Shown one piece after another: positions 36,350 to 49,280 of a stretch of DNA of 64,000 nucleotides (position 1 is its first letter; each line of letters begins with the position of its first letter). A model generated the notes under the pieces. The model searched no databases, was not told the origin of the DNA, and saw nothing but the letters and a program-made list of their open reading frames with translations. A program made the translations under genes and the position numbers. This stretch comes from Panaeolus papilionaceus (Eukaryota > Basidiomycota > Agaricomycetes > Agaricales). Where the stretch lies: contig JADNRZ010000001.1 in the NCBI GenBank assembly GCA_015501605.1, forward strand, positions 2,666,001 through 2,730,000, written 5' to 3'.

Positions 36350-37451
36350 TTAGAAATAACTGCTATCAAGGAACGGGTTTTTCTCGTCCATTTCCCATGG
36401 CGGGCGCGGTAGAACTGCAGGTTTTCGGACCATCTGTTCAAAAGCCAATTAGGACGTGCGTCATCTCCCCATGAGCCCATGCTACTTACGAGGTTGACAA
36501 CGACAGGAGGACCCTCCCAATTAGGATTATCGTCTCCAAGAATAATCTCTTTGACTGTTATAAACCCATGAGAATTGTAAAACCCTGTGTTTTTGACGTT
36601 GCTAGATGTGAGCCAAGATTTTTGCCGCAGCACGTCGGTCTGGTTCAAAGAGCGTCAGGGTTCAGGCATATCATAAGGCAGCTGACACCCACCATAAGTG
36701 TGATAGCACGAAGGAGGGCGCTACCATACCCCCGACCTTGACTTTCAGGGCTCGTCGCCAATAGTTCTACAAGGAGCATTTCCTTGATATTTTCTCCGAG
36801 CTCGGGCGTCTCTTCCAGAGCTTTCTTCATTTTTGTATCGTACTCCTTAATGCGCTAATTGGGCATTGAGTCAGAACCGGCAGCACATCAATAAATCGGA
36901 CGCGTCGACGTACTCTTGCCTGCTCTTTAGTGCGATGAATTTTTCGGAGTAAATTTAAGACAATGCCGAGTATTCTGTCTGCTGGTCTTGGCTTAAAATT
37001 CACGGGCTTCCTATTTTATGCTTTGTTGAGAGAACTTTAAAGCAAAGAGACTATGGTTACTCACGCAGAACTAATAGCGACACCATGGTCAATCGTCGAG
37101 ACAATATGACTGTGTCTATGAACACGGAGCATCATCCTGAAAACGAACTTGAGGACGCGTTCATTCGGAGGCTTGTCCTTGAGCAGATTCGTTGATTCGG
37201 ATGAGCTGCATGAAACGAATGGGAGAGTGACATACAGTATTCAGGTAGTTTATCAAAGGGTCATCCCTAAAAGCATCGCAGTATGTCTGAGCTGCTTTGC
37301 GAACGTCGCCTGGATTGTAGTTGATCAACTTGTTCAAGCAAATGTCGAATGGAAACTTACGACGCTGCAGGGGAACGGGAACAGGCAGCTCGAGCGCCTC
37401 TACGTCCACAATCGGGTGGATGTCCTCGAGGATGCGATATTGAGAGAACAT
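36350..37451 (-). CDS. GNAT N-acetyltransferase, array copy C
   Basis: Exons 37451-37361, 37309-37236, 37177-37065, 37010-36914, 36854-36693, 36639-36490, 36433-36350 give 256 aa. N-terminal RRDVRKAAQTYCDAFRDDPL, then IVSTIDHGVAISSA, motif A LATSPESQGRGYGSALLRA, the strand KSWLTSSNVKNTGFYNSHGF and EIILGDDNPNW. It is the most regular copy, with every intron GT-AG. The last exon (28 codons) is longer than in the other copies but begins the same way (MVRKP). The substrate is unknown. Related fungal genes often occur in several copies and are thought to act on small molecules; that is background, not seen here. Confidence 0.78.
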
Positions 37452-37539
37452 GGGGAGCCTGGGAAAAGTGGAAGGAGGAGCTCTGAGTCTATTGATAAGG
37501 AATTAAGCAATCCGACAAACGCGGTGCGGTGTTGCCCGT

Positions 37540-38217
37540 CTGTATGTTTGACGATCCCAAAATATAGTATTCCGTGCTGCCAGCAGAAATTCCCACAGAC
37601 AATGCCTGGCAGAAATTCGAAAAGACATAAATATGTGCAGAGAATCTACGTTTTTGGTTCGATTCGGACTAGCTGGGGATCTGGACTTTCCTTTGCAAGG
37701 TGAAGTGAACCTATTGCAATACGCGAAGGATTCATGTTTCTATTCATTTTCGTGCATAATGCTAGAAAACTGCATCAATTCGATCAAAACAAATGGGTCT
37801 CTAGCCAACTTACAAGTGGGTAAACTGGTTTTTTCAAACGACCAACATTATATGATATGTCTCAAGCTCTTGTACCAGTCGCGGTGTTCACGTTCTCATA
37901 ATTAGCCTGAAGAGCAATTTTGTTGGTACAAAATTGTTGTGGATGTTCACCGCACGGAATCGACATGGCATGTCCTAAAGGTCACCCATTCCCGTAACGA
38001 TTGGCAGGGGCCCTATAGCTTTGAGCCATTTGATTTCGTCAGGATGCTGAGAAAATTCTCGGGCAAAAAAAGGTTGCACAAGGTAAGTGCGAACCTAAAC
38101 CATCGACATTGGACGTCAAACGAACTCCCAAAGTTGGATGCGAATAAATGAGTACCTTGAGCGTTGAACGATCAAAGTCCGGAAATTTATCACTTGGCCA
38201 CAGTAGTTCCTATGTAG
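37540..38217 (+). pseudogene. Decayed protein-coding gene, family not recognised
   Basis: Several adjoining plus-strand segments look coding but do not form one frame. IPTDNAWQKFEKT (about 37585-37629) hits a stop, and the continuation MCRESTFLVRFGLAGDLDFP (from 37633) is one base out of phase. A segment from 37903 (FCWYKIVVDVHRTESTWHVL, then GPYSFEPFDFVRMLRKF) ends at a normal GTAAGT donor. A final piece ALNDQSPEIYHLATVVPM reaches a stop at 38217 after two in-frame stops. The pattern fits a gene with at least two single-base losses. No start codon or function is assigned. Confidence 0.5.
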
Positions 38218-38885
38218 AATTAGTAGTAACCTTGCAATCCCAACTTCTCAGTCCCCTTCAACTCCATAAGATATGTATGGAGTTTAGATCCATTTGCATT
38301 GGGCAGTTGCAAGCGCTTTTACAGGGGTGCGCTACCAAGTTTCGTGACCATGAACGTGTTGAAAGCTATGTTGAACACCCTGCAAGTAATGAATAGTTTC
38401 ATCGTTTTAAACATGACAGTTCAAGTTCATGGTTGTGTGTCCGCTAGCCTAAATAAAGTTTCGAGGATCTGAACGCGGACGCGGTATGTCTGCCTCCATG
38501 CAAGAATGTCACGGTGACATTGTCCCAGATGTTTTAGTATTAGTTCGTAGGTCTACCTCCCAAAGCAGGACTAGAATAATTTTGAGATATTTATCGAGAC
38601 CTGAGCTCGAGGTTCGATAGAAATGGAAGGTTATAGTCTGACAGAAAGTGAGAAAGAGAAGGTTTGAATGAGGAAGGTGTTGTTGTGACATACGACTGAT
38701 GTGACAATTCAGTTGTGACATAGTAAGTTCAGGGTTGTAGCGTTGTAGACAGGCTAGACTCTCGTTTCAATTTTTGTATAAAGACCATTTGGTTTTTGCT
38801 TTTCGCTCATTTCTACACGTTCTTTTCGTCCAGCCTTCTGTCGCCAAATTACGTTCATACCACACATCCTAACAATTTATTAATT
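38218..38885. other. Intergenic: upstream region of the KRE9-like gene
   Basis: A 668-bp gap with no coding frame that splices. A TATA-like GTATAAAG at 38777-38784 lies about 100 bp before the next ATG. Pyrimidine-rich sequence, as is common in basidiomycete promoters, follows it. Confidence 0.45.
38777..38784 (+). promoter_or_regulatory. TATA box of the KRE9-like gene
   Basis: GTATAAAG followed by a pyrimidine-rich leader and then ATG at 38886. Spacing and flanks suit a strongly expressed gene for a cell-surface protein. Confidence 0.5.
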
Positions 38886-39587
38886 ATGCGCGCTTTTGCT
38901 GTCCTCTTCACCCTCTTCGCCTCCTCTTTGGCCTATACCGTCACCAGGCCAAGCACTGGTCAACCTTGGAACAACGATGGTGGACAGGTGTAAGTCACAA
39001 TCAAGTCTTGTCTTGCTTCAATGTAGAAAGAGGCTTAAAGATATATCATAGCTTGACCTGGCAGCGCGCCGATACCGACAGAGCCAACTTCACCGCTGTG
39101 CTCACCAACCCAGTAGGTCACCTCACATCGTCCCACTTTTTTCAATAATTGTAACATTATAATCTTTTCAGGCTAGTCAGGATCAGCAAATTCTTGCTGC
39201 TCTCGTTGATGGCACTTTGGGTACCGCCAAAATGAACCCTCCTAGTGGTGGATGGCCCACAGGTCCTGGTTTCCGTGTCCGTCTCGTTCGCGACTCTCAG
39301 AACCTCACCAGCATCCTTGCGGAGTCCCAGGAATTCGAGATCAAGGATGTGCCTGTAACCCTCAGGACGTGCGTACCTTGCGCTTGCTGTGCGAACTTTC
39401 TCATCTCATTTGACCCCTTACATCCAGCGCGACCTCTACTGCCCCCGTCACTGGCCCTACTAACGCTGGTCCCACTCCTAGTGATGACCAGGGAACCCCC
39501 ATCCCAACCAAGGGTGCTGCTTCCGCTCTCGCTGTCCAAACAGGATTCGTCGCCTTCCTGTCCATGCTCGGATTCGCTCTCATTTGA
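38886..39587 (+). CDS. KRE9/KNH1-like GPI-anchored cell-surface protein
   Basis: Exons 38886-38989, 39052-39112, 39172-39368, 39428-39587 give 173 aa. A signal peptide (MRAFAVLFTLFASSLAYT, about 17 residues) leads into a beta-sandwich domain with VTRPSTGQPW, VLTWQRADTD, ANFTAVLTN and FRVRLVRDSQNLTSILAES. This is the N-terminal Kre9/Knh1-type domain of the Ser-Thr-rich GPI-anchored family of basidiomycetes. A Thr/Pro-rich spacer follows, then a hydrophobic end (GFVAFLSMLGFALI) fit for GPI attachment. Asn-x-Thr sites in ANFT and QNLT may be glycosylated. The role in beta-glucan wall assembly is inferred from yeast Kre9. Confidence 0.82.
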
Positions 39588-39879
39588 GTCCTCTTTTGGA
39601 CCCCTATACCAACTTCTCGGCCCTCTCTTCCACCCCCGAAGTTTTTTGACACCTGTTGCGCGTTAGGACATGTTGATTGCAGACTCTCTCTTCATCAAAC
39701 CAGAAGTCTGCTGAGTGCATGTCATCCTAGCGCTTCACATTAACTTCTGCTTCTATTTACATGATTGTTCATTTTGCACTATCTAAGCATGTCGTTGTAC
39801 TAACAACTGAACATTTTTGAGATGATGAGCTATCGTAATAATGAATTAATTTACACCATTTACAGTGCTAATCCTTTTA

Positions 39880-41523
39880 TCAGAGAAATGAGCTTGAGTG
39901 ACGTCCAACAGCTCCCCACCATCCCAATCCTGCAGTTCCACCCGCGAGAATGGCAACAGGAGGTGGTACTGAGAACCACTCGACCGCTGTAAATGTTGTG
40001 GCTGCAATGACAAGCCACCATGGTTCCTGTCCAAGACTGATGCCCTTGTTCTCATTTGGCGTCAAATAACCAATCTCCCACAATCGGTAGACAGCTGTGT
40101 AGATGAACCCGACAGCACCAGCGTTGACACCTCTCAGGATGCTGATAACCTCCGGCCACCTTCTCAAGGATGACCAGACGCTTTGGAAGCCGATGGAAAG
40201 CAAGAGACCTGGGAGGAATATCCCAAGGAATGCGAGCAATGCTCCCACAATAGTCGGTACGGATTTGGAGGAAGCCGGGCCTGCCAGAACCAATGCTCCG
40301 AGATAAACAGCAAAGTTAAAGTTGGGTCCAGGCATCGCCTGAATGACTGCTAATCCCAGAAGGAAGTCGCGCGGAGAGACCCATCCAGGATCAACGACAT
40401 AATTGCGTAACAAGGGAATGACAACGGGTCCTCCACCAAAGATGATTGTCCCAGCCAGGATCATGTTGTTGAAAAGTGCCAAAAGCAGCGGTGGAGGACG
40501 CAAAGTGCCGCGCAACACCATAAAGACGGTAAAGATGATGAAATATGCGACGATAACCCCTAGACCTATCTTCACGGGAATTTTGTGTGCAAATGAAGTC
40601 CTCGAGGCCGGTTTGTTGACAGCTTCTGCAGATTCATTTCGGACAGCGCCAGCATTGGTCGTGTGTCGTCGGTGAGTGCTAGTACTCGTGTCGGCGCTCT
40701 GAATGTCGGCCTTGACGTCTTGAAGAACGATGTCGTCAGGTGTGATGCCCGATTCAGGCTCGGGCTCAGGTGTCCGGGCCCTCTCTCTCCTTCGCTTCCA
40801 TTTGTTGACGAGATTGCGACCGTACTTGTCCCATAAAAGGGTGATAAGACCGGCCCCGACAAGCAGCACGGGAAAGTACCACAATGAATTGTAACACAAC
40901 CCTGCGCAAGCTCCAAACACGACCAAGATTCGTGTGATTTGATCAGTGATTGCTTTGCGTGAAAGCTGAATGGCAGCAAGACCGATGATTCCGACCGTTG
41001 CGGCGTTGAGGCCTGACAATAAGCCGTATGCAGGCCCCGGAAGTTTGTCGCTTATGCGCTCGACTCCAAGCGACAATCCGAACATTGCAATTGCAGCAGG
41101 AAGCGACCAAAGCGCGAATACAAAGGTTGCAGGGAGCAGCCCTGCGTGGATTTGTGCGATGTTGAAAAGCATTTTAGTCGATGCTGGTCCAGGCAATGCC
41201 TGTGATATCGCAAACAGTTCCTGGTACTATAACCCAAAAAACACTAATGAGCACATGTATAATTATCTGCATGACTTGTTGAAACATACTGTTTGTTCAT
41301 CGATCCATGGAGCCTTGCCAAGACCGTCGACAAACCGACGATGAAAGATCTGGAAGTGCACTGGTGGCCCTCCAAAGGCGGTAAATCCGAGATCGTAGGT
41401 CCTCAAAAAAACGTCAAGAAGGCGGTGGGGTAACTTGGACGTATTGGCTTCATAGGGGCTGTCGTCTGACCTGGCAGGAGCGGCACGGCGTACCAGGGAA
41501 TTGATGAAGGCGTTGAAAGACAT
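39880..41523 (-). CDS. Chromate transporter (CHR family), two-domain
   Basis: Exons 41523-41290 and 41226-39880 give 526 aa. Members of the CHR family move chromate or sulfate-like anions across membranes. The N-terminal CHR domain has GFTAFGGPPVHF and QALPGPASTKM. The C-terminal domain repeats the pattern as GGGPVVIPLL and QAMPGPNFNFAVYLG. Between them lies a cytosolic linker of about 90 residues with basic and Ser/Thr/Glu-rich parts. About ten to twelve hydrophobic segments are visible. FGGPP and GGGP plus two QAxPGP motifs are diagnostic for a full-length, two-domain protein. The gene is divergent from the QPT gene. Confidence 0.9.
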
Positions 41524-42039
41524 TCTTCCAGGCTATTGTATGTTGCGCACACTAGCAGGAGTCGTGAAGACGGCGCTGGCTGATGTAGTTGTCAGACGTC
41601 CGCTATTTTGAAAGATTTCCATTGAATTTATAAACACAAGACGACAGAAAGCGGAGAAATGAGGTGATTGGTTCGAAAAGGTTTCTATGTCGCACGTTGG
41701 TCAAATGTTGATCAAAGCTCAAGTCAGGGACGAATTCCAAGTCATCTTATCGTAAAGTGCCCTGTCACCAACATTAAGAAATAATAAAAAGTCAGAAATT
41801 GGTTTAAATGCAAAACCAGGTCGAGCATACGTGTGGACTAGGAGAATAAACGGATCATGGTGGTAGCAGATATCACGCAGCAAGGGCGGCGTTCCGGAGT
41901 CAGAGTCATGATCTGGTTGGTGCTAATTGATCATCTGTTACAAATCCTGCCATTTCCCTCGACCACAACATACTAGAATCTCTTTCTTCACCACCATCTA
42001 CAACACAGCATAGATTTTATTCTTATTGTATTTATCGTC
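41524..42039. other. Divergent intergenic region, chromate transporter / QPT
   Basis: A 516-bp region that must hold both promoters. No TATA box stands out; there are several A/T runs and a pyrimidine-rich leader just before the QPT ATG. No coding frame or repeat was seen. Confidence 0.45.
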
Positions 42040-43207
<1,168 letters not shown>

Positions 43208-44081
43208 GGCACATAGATACCCAGGCTTTGCTAGTCTGCATTTTATTTTCGTTCGCCAAATAATAGAGCATGTACTGTTGAAATTGGTCGTGGCTTGTTG
43301 CATCCTTATGAGAAATAACCGCAACCCTTATTAAATTATCATAAGCGCCCACGGGACTGTGTCGAACACATGCAGCACTATCAGATATCCGGCTCTCGAA
43401 GGTCTGCTTCGTTCAAGTCTCATGTAAGACCACCCGGAAAACCTCGGTTGAACTCTATCCTAATCCATACTTACAATAGCTCTCGAAACTTGACATATCA
43501 AGTTTTGCTGTAACGTGCTTCAGCAAAGATGGTATCAACGGTAGCATTCGAACGTTCCGCATGGGGAAAAGGGAAAGTCGGTGGTTTCATCTTTTATCAA
43601 GTCGAATGCAGTCATACTTACAGGCTACGAAGACCCTACTTCTCGAAGAAATATCCGTCAATCTGAAGCATCAGGCCAAAGGAGGATATCCCAAGGATAG
43701 CATGCCCCTAAGCAAGATTTGATAATTTCAAGTGCTCGTCATTACCGAATAACTACGAGATTTTGTTTGGACTTCAGGTTAATCAGAGGTAACTGGTCAG
43801 TCGACGCAGGACTGCGCATTGCGGGTAAAAGAAGTGCTGGGGTAATTGAAGGGAGTTCAGGGGTCATAGAATCTCTGGATATGTCGCGATAAAACTAACA
43901 GGAAGGGGTCGTGAATTCGTTAACTCGAGGATTCTGGAAATTCTTCCAGATGACGCATCGGGTTAATGCCTATGGAGTCAAATTATGTACTTGTTCCTAT
44001 CTACATCATTCAATCCAACAATTCCGCTACGCAATATCAGTTGATGCATTACAGTTTTTTGTCAACTTACAAAGGGTCGAG
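43208..44081. other. Convergent intergenic region, QPT / ACMSD-like
   Basis: An 874-bp stretch where both neighbours end. No open frame with coding character or RNA gene was recognised, and it is longer than needed for two 3' UTRs. Confidence 0.4.
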
Positions 44082-45352
44082 TTACTCCTTCAAGTTGAAT
44101 AGCCTCACAGCGTTGTCCCCTCTGACTCCAGCCTTATCCTCCTCCGTCCATCCCTGAACATTGTCGATAGCGTCCAAATTCTCTGTCACACTCTTCCATT
44201 TTTCCGTCGCAGAAAGAGGAGGGAAGAAGGGATGGTCGGTTCCGAATAGCATTTTCTGGCTTCCAATGGTACGGTTGGCCACCCGGGTTTCGGTAGCACC
44301 TGCACCATAGCCGCTTGCTCGCGAGAGCACATCACTTGCAAATCCAAGTTCTTCAGGTCCATATGCAACCGCGTCGAGATAGAATTTGCCCAAGTAGTAT
44401 CTTGCGTCGTGCTTTAGCTTCGAAGCGACGACAGGATCGTGGTCAATACATGATGCGAGGCGAGATGAGAGAGTAGGAAGTGTGCCCCCCGAGTGAGCCA
44501 ATAATATACGCAGTGAAGGGAACCTGTCAAATACACCTGATAAAATCAGACGTGTCGCAGCCTGGTAAAAAGTCAGCAATTCGAACCCTACAACGTGTCG
44601 TTTGCTAAAGATACGCACAGTAGTAGTTTCAAAAGGGAAACCTAGAGCCAGAGGTAGGACGTGGCCATAGTCCTTATCACCCCATGCCTTGCTATCGACA
44701 CCATAATGAGGATGAAGGAAAACCACCAGTCCGGCTTTTTCAATAGCAGCCCACACGGGGTCCAACGCCTCATCATCGAGGCCCTTTCCGATGCCACGAG
44801 TGCCCATGATAAGTCCACGTAGATGAGGCAAGGTGCTGATTTGTTGGACTATTTCCAAGAGTGCCGAAGTGGTGATTTGTGGCACGAGAGGCAAAAGTCC
44901 GAAACCATACAGTCTTTTAATCTCGTACTTGTTGCTTGTGAGAGAAGGTGAAGTTGCGCAGTATTCCTCCAGGTCATTGTTTAGTTCCGATGCGAGGGTG
45001 TGGGCTTCAGGTGCAGGAAGGAAATCTAGCCACGGGTTTGCAGTGCTGACAACAGACACGTCAATTCCGTGCTTGTCCATGAATTTAATTTTTTCTGGAA
45101 TAGCATTGACAATGAACATCTTTGCGCCGGAAGTACCTTGATAACCATACCTTGTCTGTCCCAATACTGAGGCCCTACTGGCCGTCCACCGCTTGGTTCA
45201 TTATCTAAAATAACCAGCCTATCTTCGGGCACACCTGTTGGCGAGGTTATGGTCCGCATGAGGGGCACAGAACTCCTCGATCTAAGCAAGCTTGCATAGC
45301 GAGGCAAGTAAACGTGAGTATGGATATCGACAAGGAACTTAGAGGTCGACAT
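44082..45352 (-). CDS. Amidohydrolase-2 family decarboxylase, ACMSD-like
   Basis: Exons 45352-45151, 45094-44619, 44561-44082 give 385 aa. The metal-dependent TIM-barrel features are present: DIHTHVYLP near the start (HxH), ANPWLDFLP, GFGLLPLVPQ, VFLHPHYGVD (metal His), ILLAHSGGTLP (His) and MLFGTDHPFFPP with the catalytic Asp. This order is that of 2-amino-3-carboxymuconate-6-semialdehyde decarboxylases and related 5-carboxyvanillate/gamma-resorcylate decarboxylases. ACMSD would draw the kynurenine-pathway intermediate away from quinolinate. A role on lignin-type aromatics is the main alternative. Neighbouring QPT favours the first, but only as context. Confidence 0.8.
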
Positions 45353-45962
45353 GTTGTCGCTGATGACTCTGAGTCTACAGCGTTTCGGTGGTTAGTAGAC
45401 AAGAAAGATATACAGGCTCTCATGCCACTTCATAATTGGCAAGCGTTTAGACGTTTACCTTCGCCAGAGTGCGGGCCGAGATAAAAATATTCCCATTGGG
45501 TAGTACTTCCTTCCCTTTCGTCCATATTCACCACAAATGTTCTGCAAGGCAAACAGCCAAAACGGAATACTAGACACATAACTTATACCGGTTTGCCCTA
45601 GAGAAGCAGGTTTTTTTTTCGTCTTGCATAGGCAGGCCCGGTGAAATCTTGAATTAATTTAAATATATACCTTGCACCTTGCTCAGTTGCTGCATTCGGT
45701 GACAGCGTTTACTAGCACGTCTGTATCGCGGTTGATATCTTACGCGAAACATGTGGAGGGCTTGTGGAGGTCTTAGTTTAGTTACGCTTTGGGGGACTAA
45801 CGGAAGTGGTGAGATGACATGCACAGTAGAAGATCAGAAATCGGATCACCCTGAAAACGGAGATATGAACATCAACCCTCTAGGGAAGTTTGGCGAGTTT
45901 AAGACTAGACAGCGAGAATTCCAATTCGGCGTCTCTTCCGTTTCCTGTGTTGAATATCGACC
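45353..45962. other. Divergent intergenic region, 610 bp
   Basis: Between the ACMSD-like start and the coiled-coil protein start. It contains a poly-T run (about 45611-45619) and AT-rich sequence with TATATAC at 45663-45669. The plus-strand frame 45751-45966 is open but ends within the neighbouring leader and has no coding features. Confidence 0.4.
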
Positions 45963-47707
45963 ATGACCATGTCTTCCGACTCCCCAGCACAAGTATTGGT
46001 CAAGTTGGAACAGGTATGTCCTCAAAACGTTCTCTTCCGCCTGACTGCCGGCCACGGGTCGGGTGTCCTCAAGCTTTTTTCAGGTTTCTATCCATCGAAA
46101 GACGTCCCACAGCATATATAAATTCTTCAAAGACCTGGAAGAGAGCAAACATGAAGAGAGTTTTGGCTGGAAAAAGAAATATCAAGAACTTGAACAGGAA
46201 TACAATAAGATGGTAAATACCACTAAATGGCTTCGGGAAAGAATCAAAGAACTCGAAGGTTCATTAAGCCAGCAGAAGCTTGACATTGAAAATGCAGTGT
46301 CAGCTCGAGATGGTGTTTTGCGCAAGCTGAAGCACGCACGGAAGGTCATACGGGATCTGCTCATAGAACGGGTAAGTTTGGGTTTAATATTCATTTTCGA
46401 CTATTAACGTGGTTTTTCAGAGTGATATGCAGAGTCCGAGAGCGGAGCCTATGGTTTCGCAAGCTGAAATCGATGCCGCGCTCCATGATGGGGTTGTGCG
46501 CAAGATGTCGCCGCCATCTACACCTACTAGTAATAAATCAACAGTTCGCCGACCCTCACCGGCACCCACTTTACCGTCTACTCCCCCAATTCCTAGTCCT
46601 CATCGTTCGATACCATTTGACCCAGATCGAATGGTGGCAAACTCGTCGTCCAAAAGAGGAATGCCTTCGAACGAACCGTCAGGGCGTTCCAACTCATCAA
46701 TCAAACAACCTCCTCAGGCACCTTCTTCGTCTTTTCAATTGTCAAGACCTTCTCCAGCTTGGAGCACGACATCATTAAGTTCGGAAGAAGAATTATACAT
46801 TCATTACAGTATTCCCAGCAGCCACCAGATTGTAAAAGGACCTTATTCGAAGGAACAACTCCACCAGGACCTTGACCTCAACATCAGTGATGTAAGGAAG
46901 TGATGCTACACCTTGGCGTATATTCTGATTTTGTTTTTTTTTTTTGTGATTCCAATCATGTCAGGTTGATGCTCTCTCCCGGTAAGCACTTATGTTACAA
47001 GGGGTGTATAACTTGCTCACTTGCATTATATTGGTTCCAGAATAACGGCGTCGCCAGGACTAGGGATGAAGCTTCATATCACACAAAGCGCCGAAAGGGA
47101 TGGTGGAGATATGATGGCATTTTTATATTCGCCTGTTTTCCTCGAAGGCTCCAGACTGGGAAAGATTGACTGTCGTGCGATCGAATGGGGACGCCCACAA
47201 GACGCTGAAAAAGCGCGTCGTTACATTCAAAGCAAGAAGCAAGGAGAGCGTCCGGTGTTTCACACATTCACGTTCCCGACCACAGACAAGGTATGTGCGT
47301 GAGCCTAGATGCACTCTCAAGCCAGAGGATTTGATAGGACGTGAATAACCAGGGGAAACGTGGAACTTCTGGCTGGTATTATCTCGGGGCTATGGAGTGG
47401 GAGGTTGTTGATGTGAATTTTGAACCACCAGAGGAAGAGGTAATGACATCGAATCTTATTGGTCTGTTGAGATCTTAACAAAATTTGTTTTCAGATGAGT
47501 AAAATAGTCCGTGAACTGTTCAATCGAACGAAGAAGATATACAGCAAGGAAGAACTGAGGAACATGATGGCGACAGAAGAGATCAAAGTTTTCGGTGCAG
47601 CTCTGAAGAAAACTGAAGATATCAAAGAGGCGTCGAGTTTTCTAAAGCGTCATGAAGGATTAAATGTTGTATCACCTATCGTGGCAGCGAGTCAAAGGAT
47701 CTTATAA
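45963..47707 (+). CDS. Coiled-coil protein with a basidiomycete C-terminal domain
   Basis: Exons 45963-46013, 46084-46371, 46421-46891, 46965-46981, 47041-47290, 47353-47439, 47495-47707 give 458 aa. Residues 25-115 form a coiled coil (YQELEQEYNKMVNTTKWLRE). About 115-255 is a disordered Ser/Pro linker. The C-terminal 190 residues are a compact domain with SRITASPGLGMKLHI, FHTFTFPTTDK and GTSGWYYLGAMEWEVVDV. That domain resembles one widespread only in mushroom-forming fungi, which I recall as DUF6697 without certainty. Its function is unknown. The fourth exon is only 17 nt. Two in-frame ATGs lie at 45963 and 45969. Confidence 0.68.
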
Positions 47708-47997
47708 GATGACTGTCGTGGTTTAAGGAGTACGGATAGCTGCGGATAGTGTACCTATGTTTGATGGATGGAATCAAATGTAACAAGTGACCATAAATAG
47801 AACGTGGTTACGGAGAATTTAATTGTATTACAAGAAATTTAATTTAATTATGATCAACAGCCCTTTGCATTTTGTTCCCTTCCCTTTCCTACTTGCAACG
47901 ACCCTGTATAGGCGTTCACCTCCTCCTTATCGTTTCACGGTCATACCGTCGAGCACAAGTCCTGTTGGTGGTCGAGCGCAGCGTTTTAATAGTCAAG

Positions 47998-49280
47998 ATG
48001 GTCGCTGGAGCTCAGTCATCGACATCTTCTTACGCTCGTATTCCTACACTCTTTGCATTGACCTTCCTTGCTACTTTTTCATTCTTTGCAATTTTCACCT
48101 CGAATCTTGGTCATAACGATTTAATGCCCCATCATCAAAGGCGGTCTATTATGCCTCGACAGGATTCGAGCTCATCTTCACAGACAGCTGCTAGAATTTC
48201 TTCAGATAGTGCTACCCCAGGACCAACATTCTCGACATCATCTATTTCAACCTCTACCAGTTCCTCACAATCATCTCATTCAACTACCGTTACACCACCT
48301 CCACCTCGCGTTACCACTTCCACAACTTCATCTTCTAGGTCTTCTTCATCCGCTTCGTCTTCCACAACTTCCTCGAGTTCCAGTTCGCAATCTACTCCGA
48401 GCAGCTTGTCTTCATCGTTAGTTACCCGCTCCTCATTAATCTATACGAAGCACTAATTAAACCCCCTTTATTTCATTAGCTTATCTTCCTCCACCTTACC
48501 CTCGATCACCTCAACAACTTCCGTCGTTGTCCCGACGACTAATAGCCCGCTTAACATCGTCCCGGTCACAACTTTAATGATGACGGATAGCTTGAGATTG
48601 CCGACACGGGCACCAACTCCCACCATCCAAACCCAACCAACCGATACACCCTCCAGTCTACCAGTCGGGGCAGCTTCTACCTCTTCCGCGTTTGTTTTCT
48701 TTTGTTTTGTCTACAACAATGGCTAATTCACAATGTTACTCAAAATAGATTTTGGAACAATAAAGCCGCCGTGGTAGCAACTTTCATAGTCGTCGCTGTG
48801 GCCATCTGTGGGACTATTGGTCTTGGCCTACTTTACTTCCTCAAGAAGAGGAATGCTAAGATGGAGCGAGAGCTTCACGAAGAACTCTTCGAAAAGCACA
48901 CTGACCCCCATCGAAGCATGTCACCCATTTCGAGCATCAATGGGGCGCCTATTGATCCCTTTGCGAGTGACAACGATCTCCGAGTTAGGCATAACCAGCA
49001 ATCATCCGTCGATAGTAACCACTCTTCCCAGCGAGGTTATCACTCCACCCAGCCCATTCAACACCCGGACTTCTATGACAGGTCTGCGCCATTCAGTGAC
49101 TATGTTGTCACTTCCACATATCTACCCCCCTCTCGCGCTGCAGAAGCAGCCAGGCAAGGGCCCCCATCTGCGTTTCGAAATCCAGCCACCCAGAACGTCA
49201 GAGCCTCGTACCAACCTTCGCTTGATTCCTTCTATGGTGGTATTGCTCAGGGACCGTCCACGGGCTACCCACGTCCTTAA
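47998..49280 (+). CDS. Mucin-like single-span membrane protein (Mid2/Wsc-type layout)
   Basis: Exons 47998-48416, 48480-48689, 48749-49280 give 386 aa. Residues 14-34 (PTLFALTFLATFSFFAIF) are a signal peptide or anchor. About 170 residues follow that are mostly Ser and Thr with Pro, as in O-mannosylated stalks. One strong membrane span (VVATFIVVAVAICGTIGLGLLYF, about 215-237) is followed by a basic stop-transfer KKRNAK and a cytosolic tail of about 140 residues rich in Ser, Gln and Tyr. The layout matches yeast wall-stress sensors, but no cysteine-rich WSC head is present. A sensor role is inference from the layout only. Confidence 0.7.

Noticed and set aside
35803..36648. A long minus-strand frame joining the end of GNAT copy C to the start of copy B.
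   Set aside because: It crosses the stop of copy C's spliced frame and the spacer between copies. Exon sizes shared by B and C show two genes.
37149..37703. A 184-codon plus-strand frame opposite the first exons of GNAT copy C.
   Set aside because: It is mostly antisense to recognised GNAT exons and shows no motif; only its 3' end touches the decayed gene.
47998..48416. The Ser/Thr-rich stretch as a DNA tandem repeat or transposon remnant.
   Set aside because: Codons vary and the bias is at protein level. It joins in frame to a membrane span and tail, so it is a mucin-like domain.
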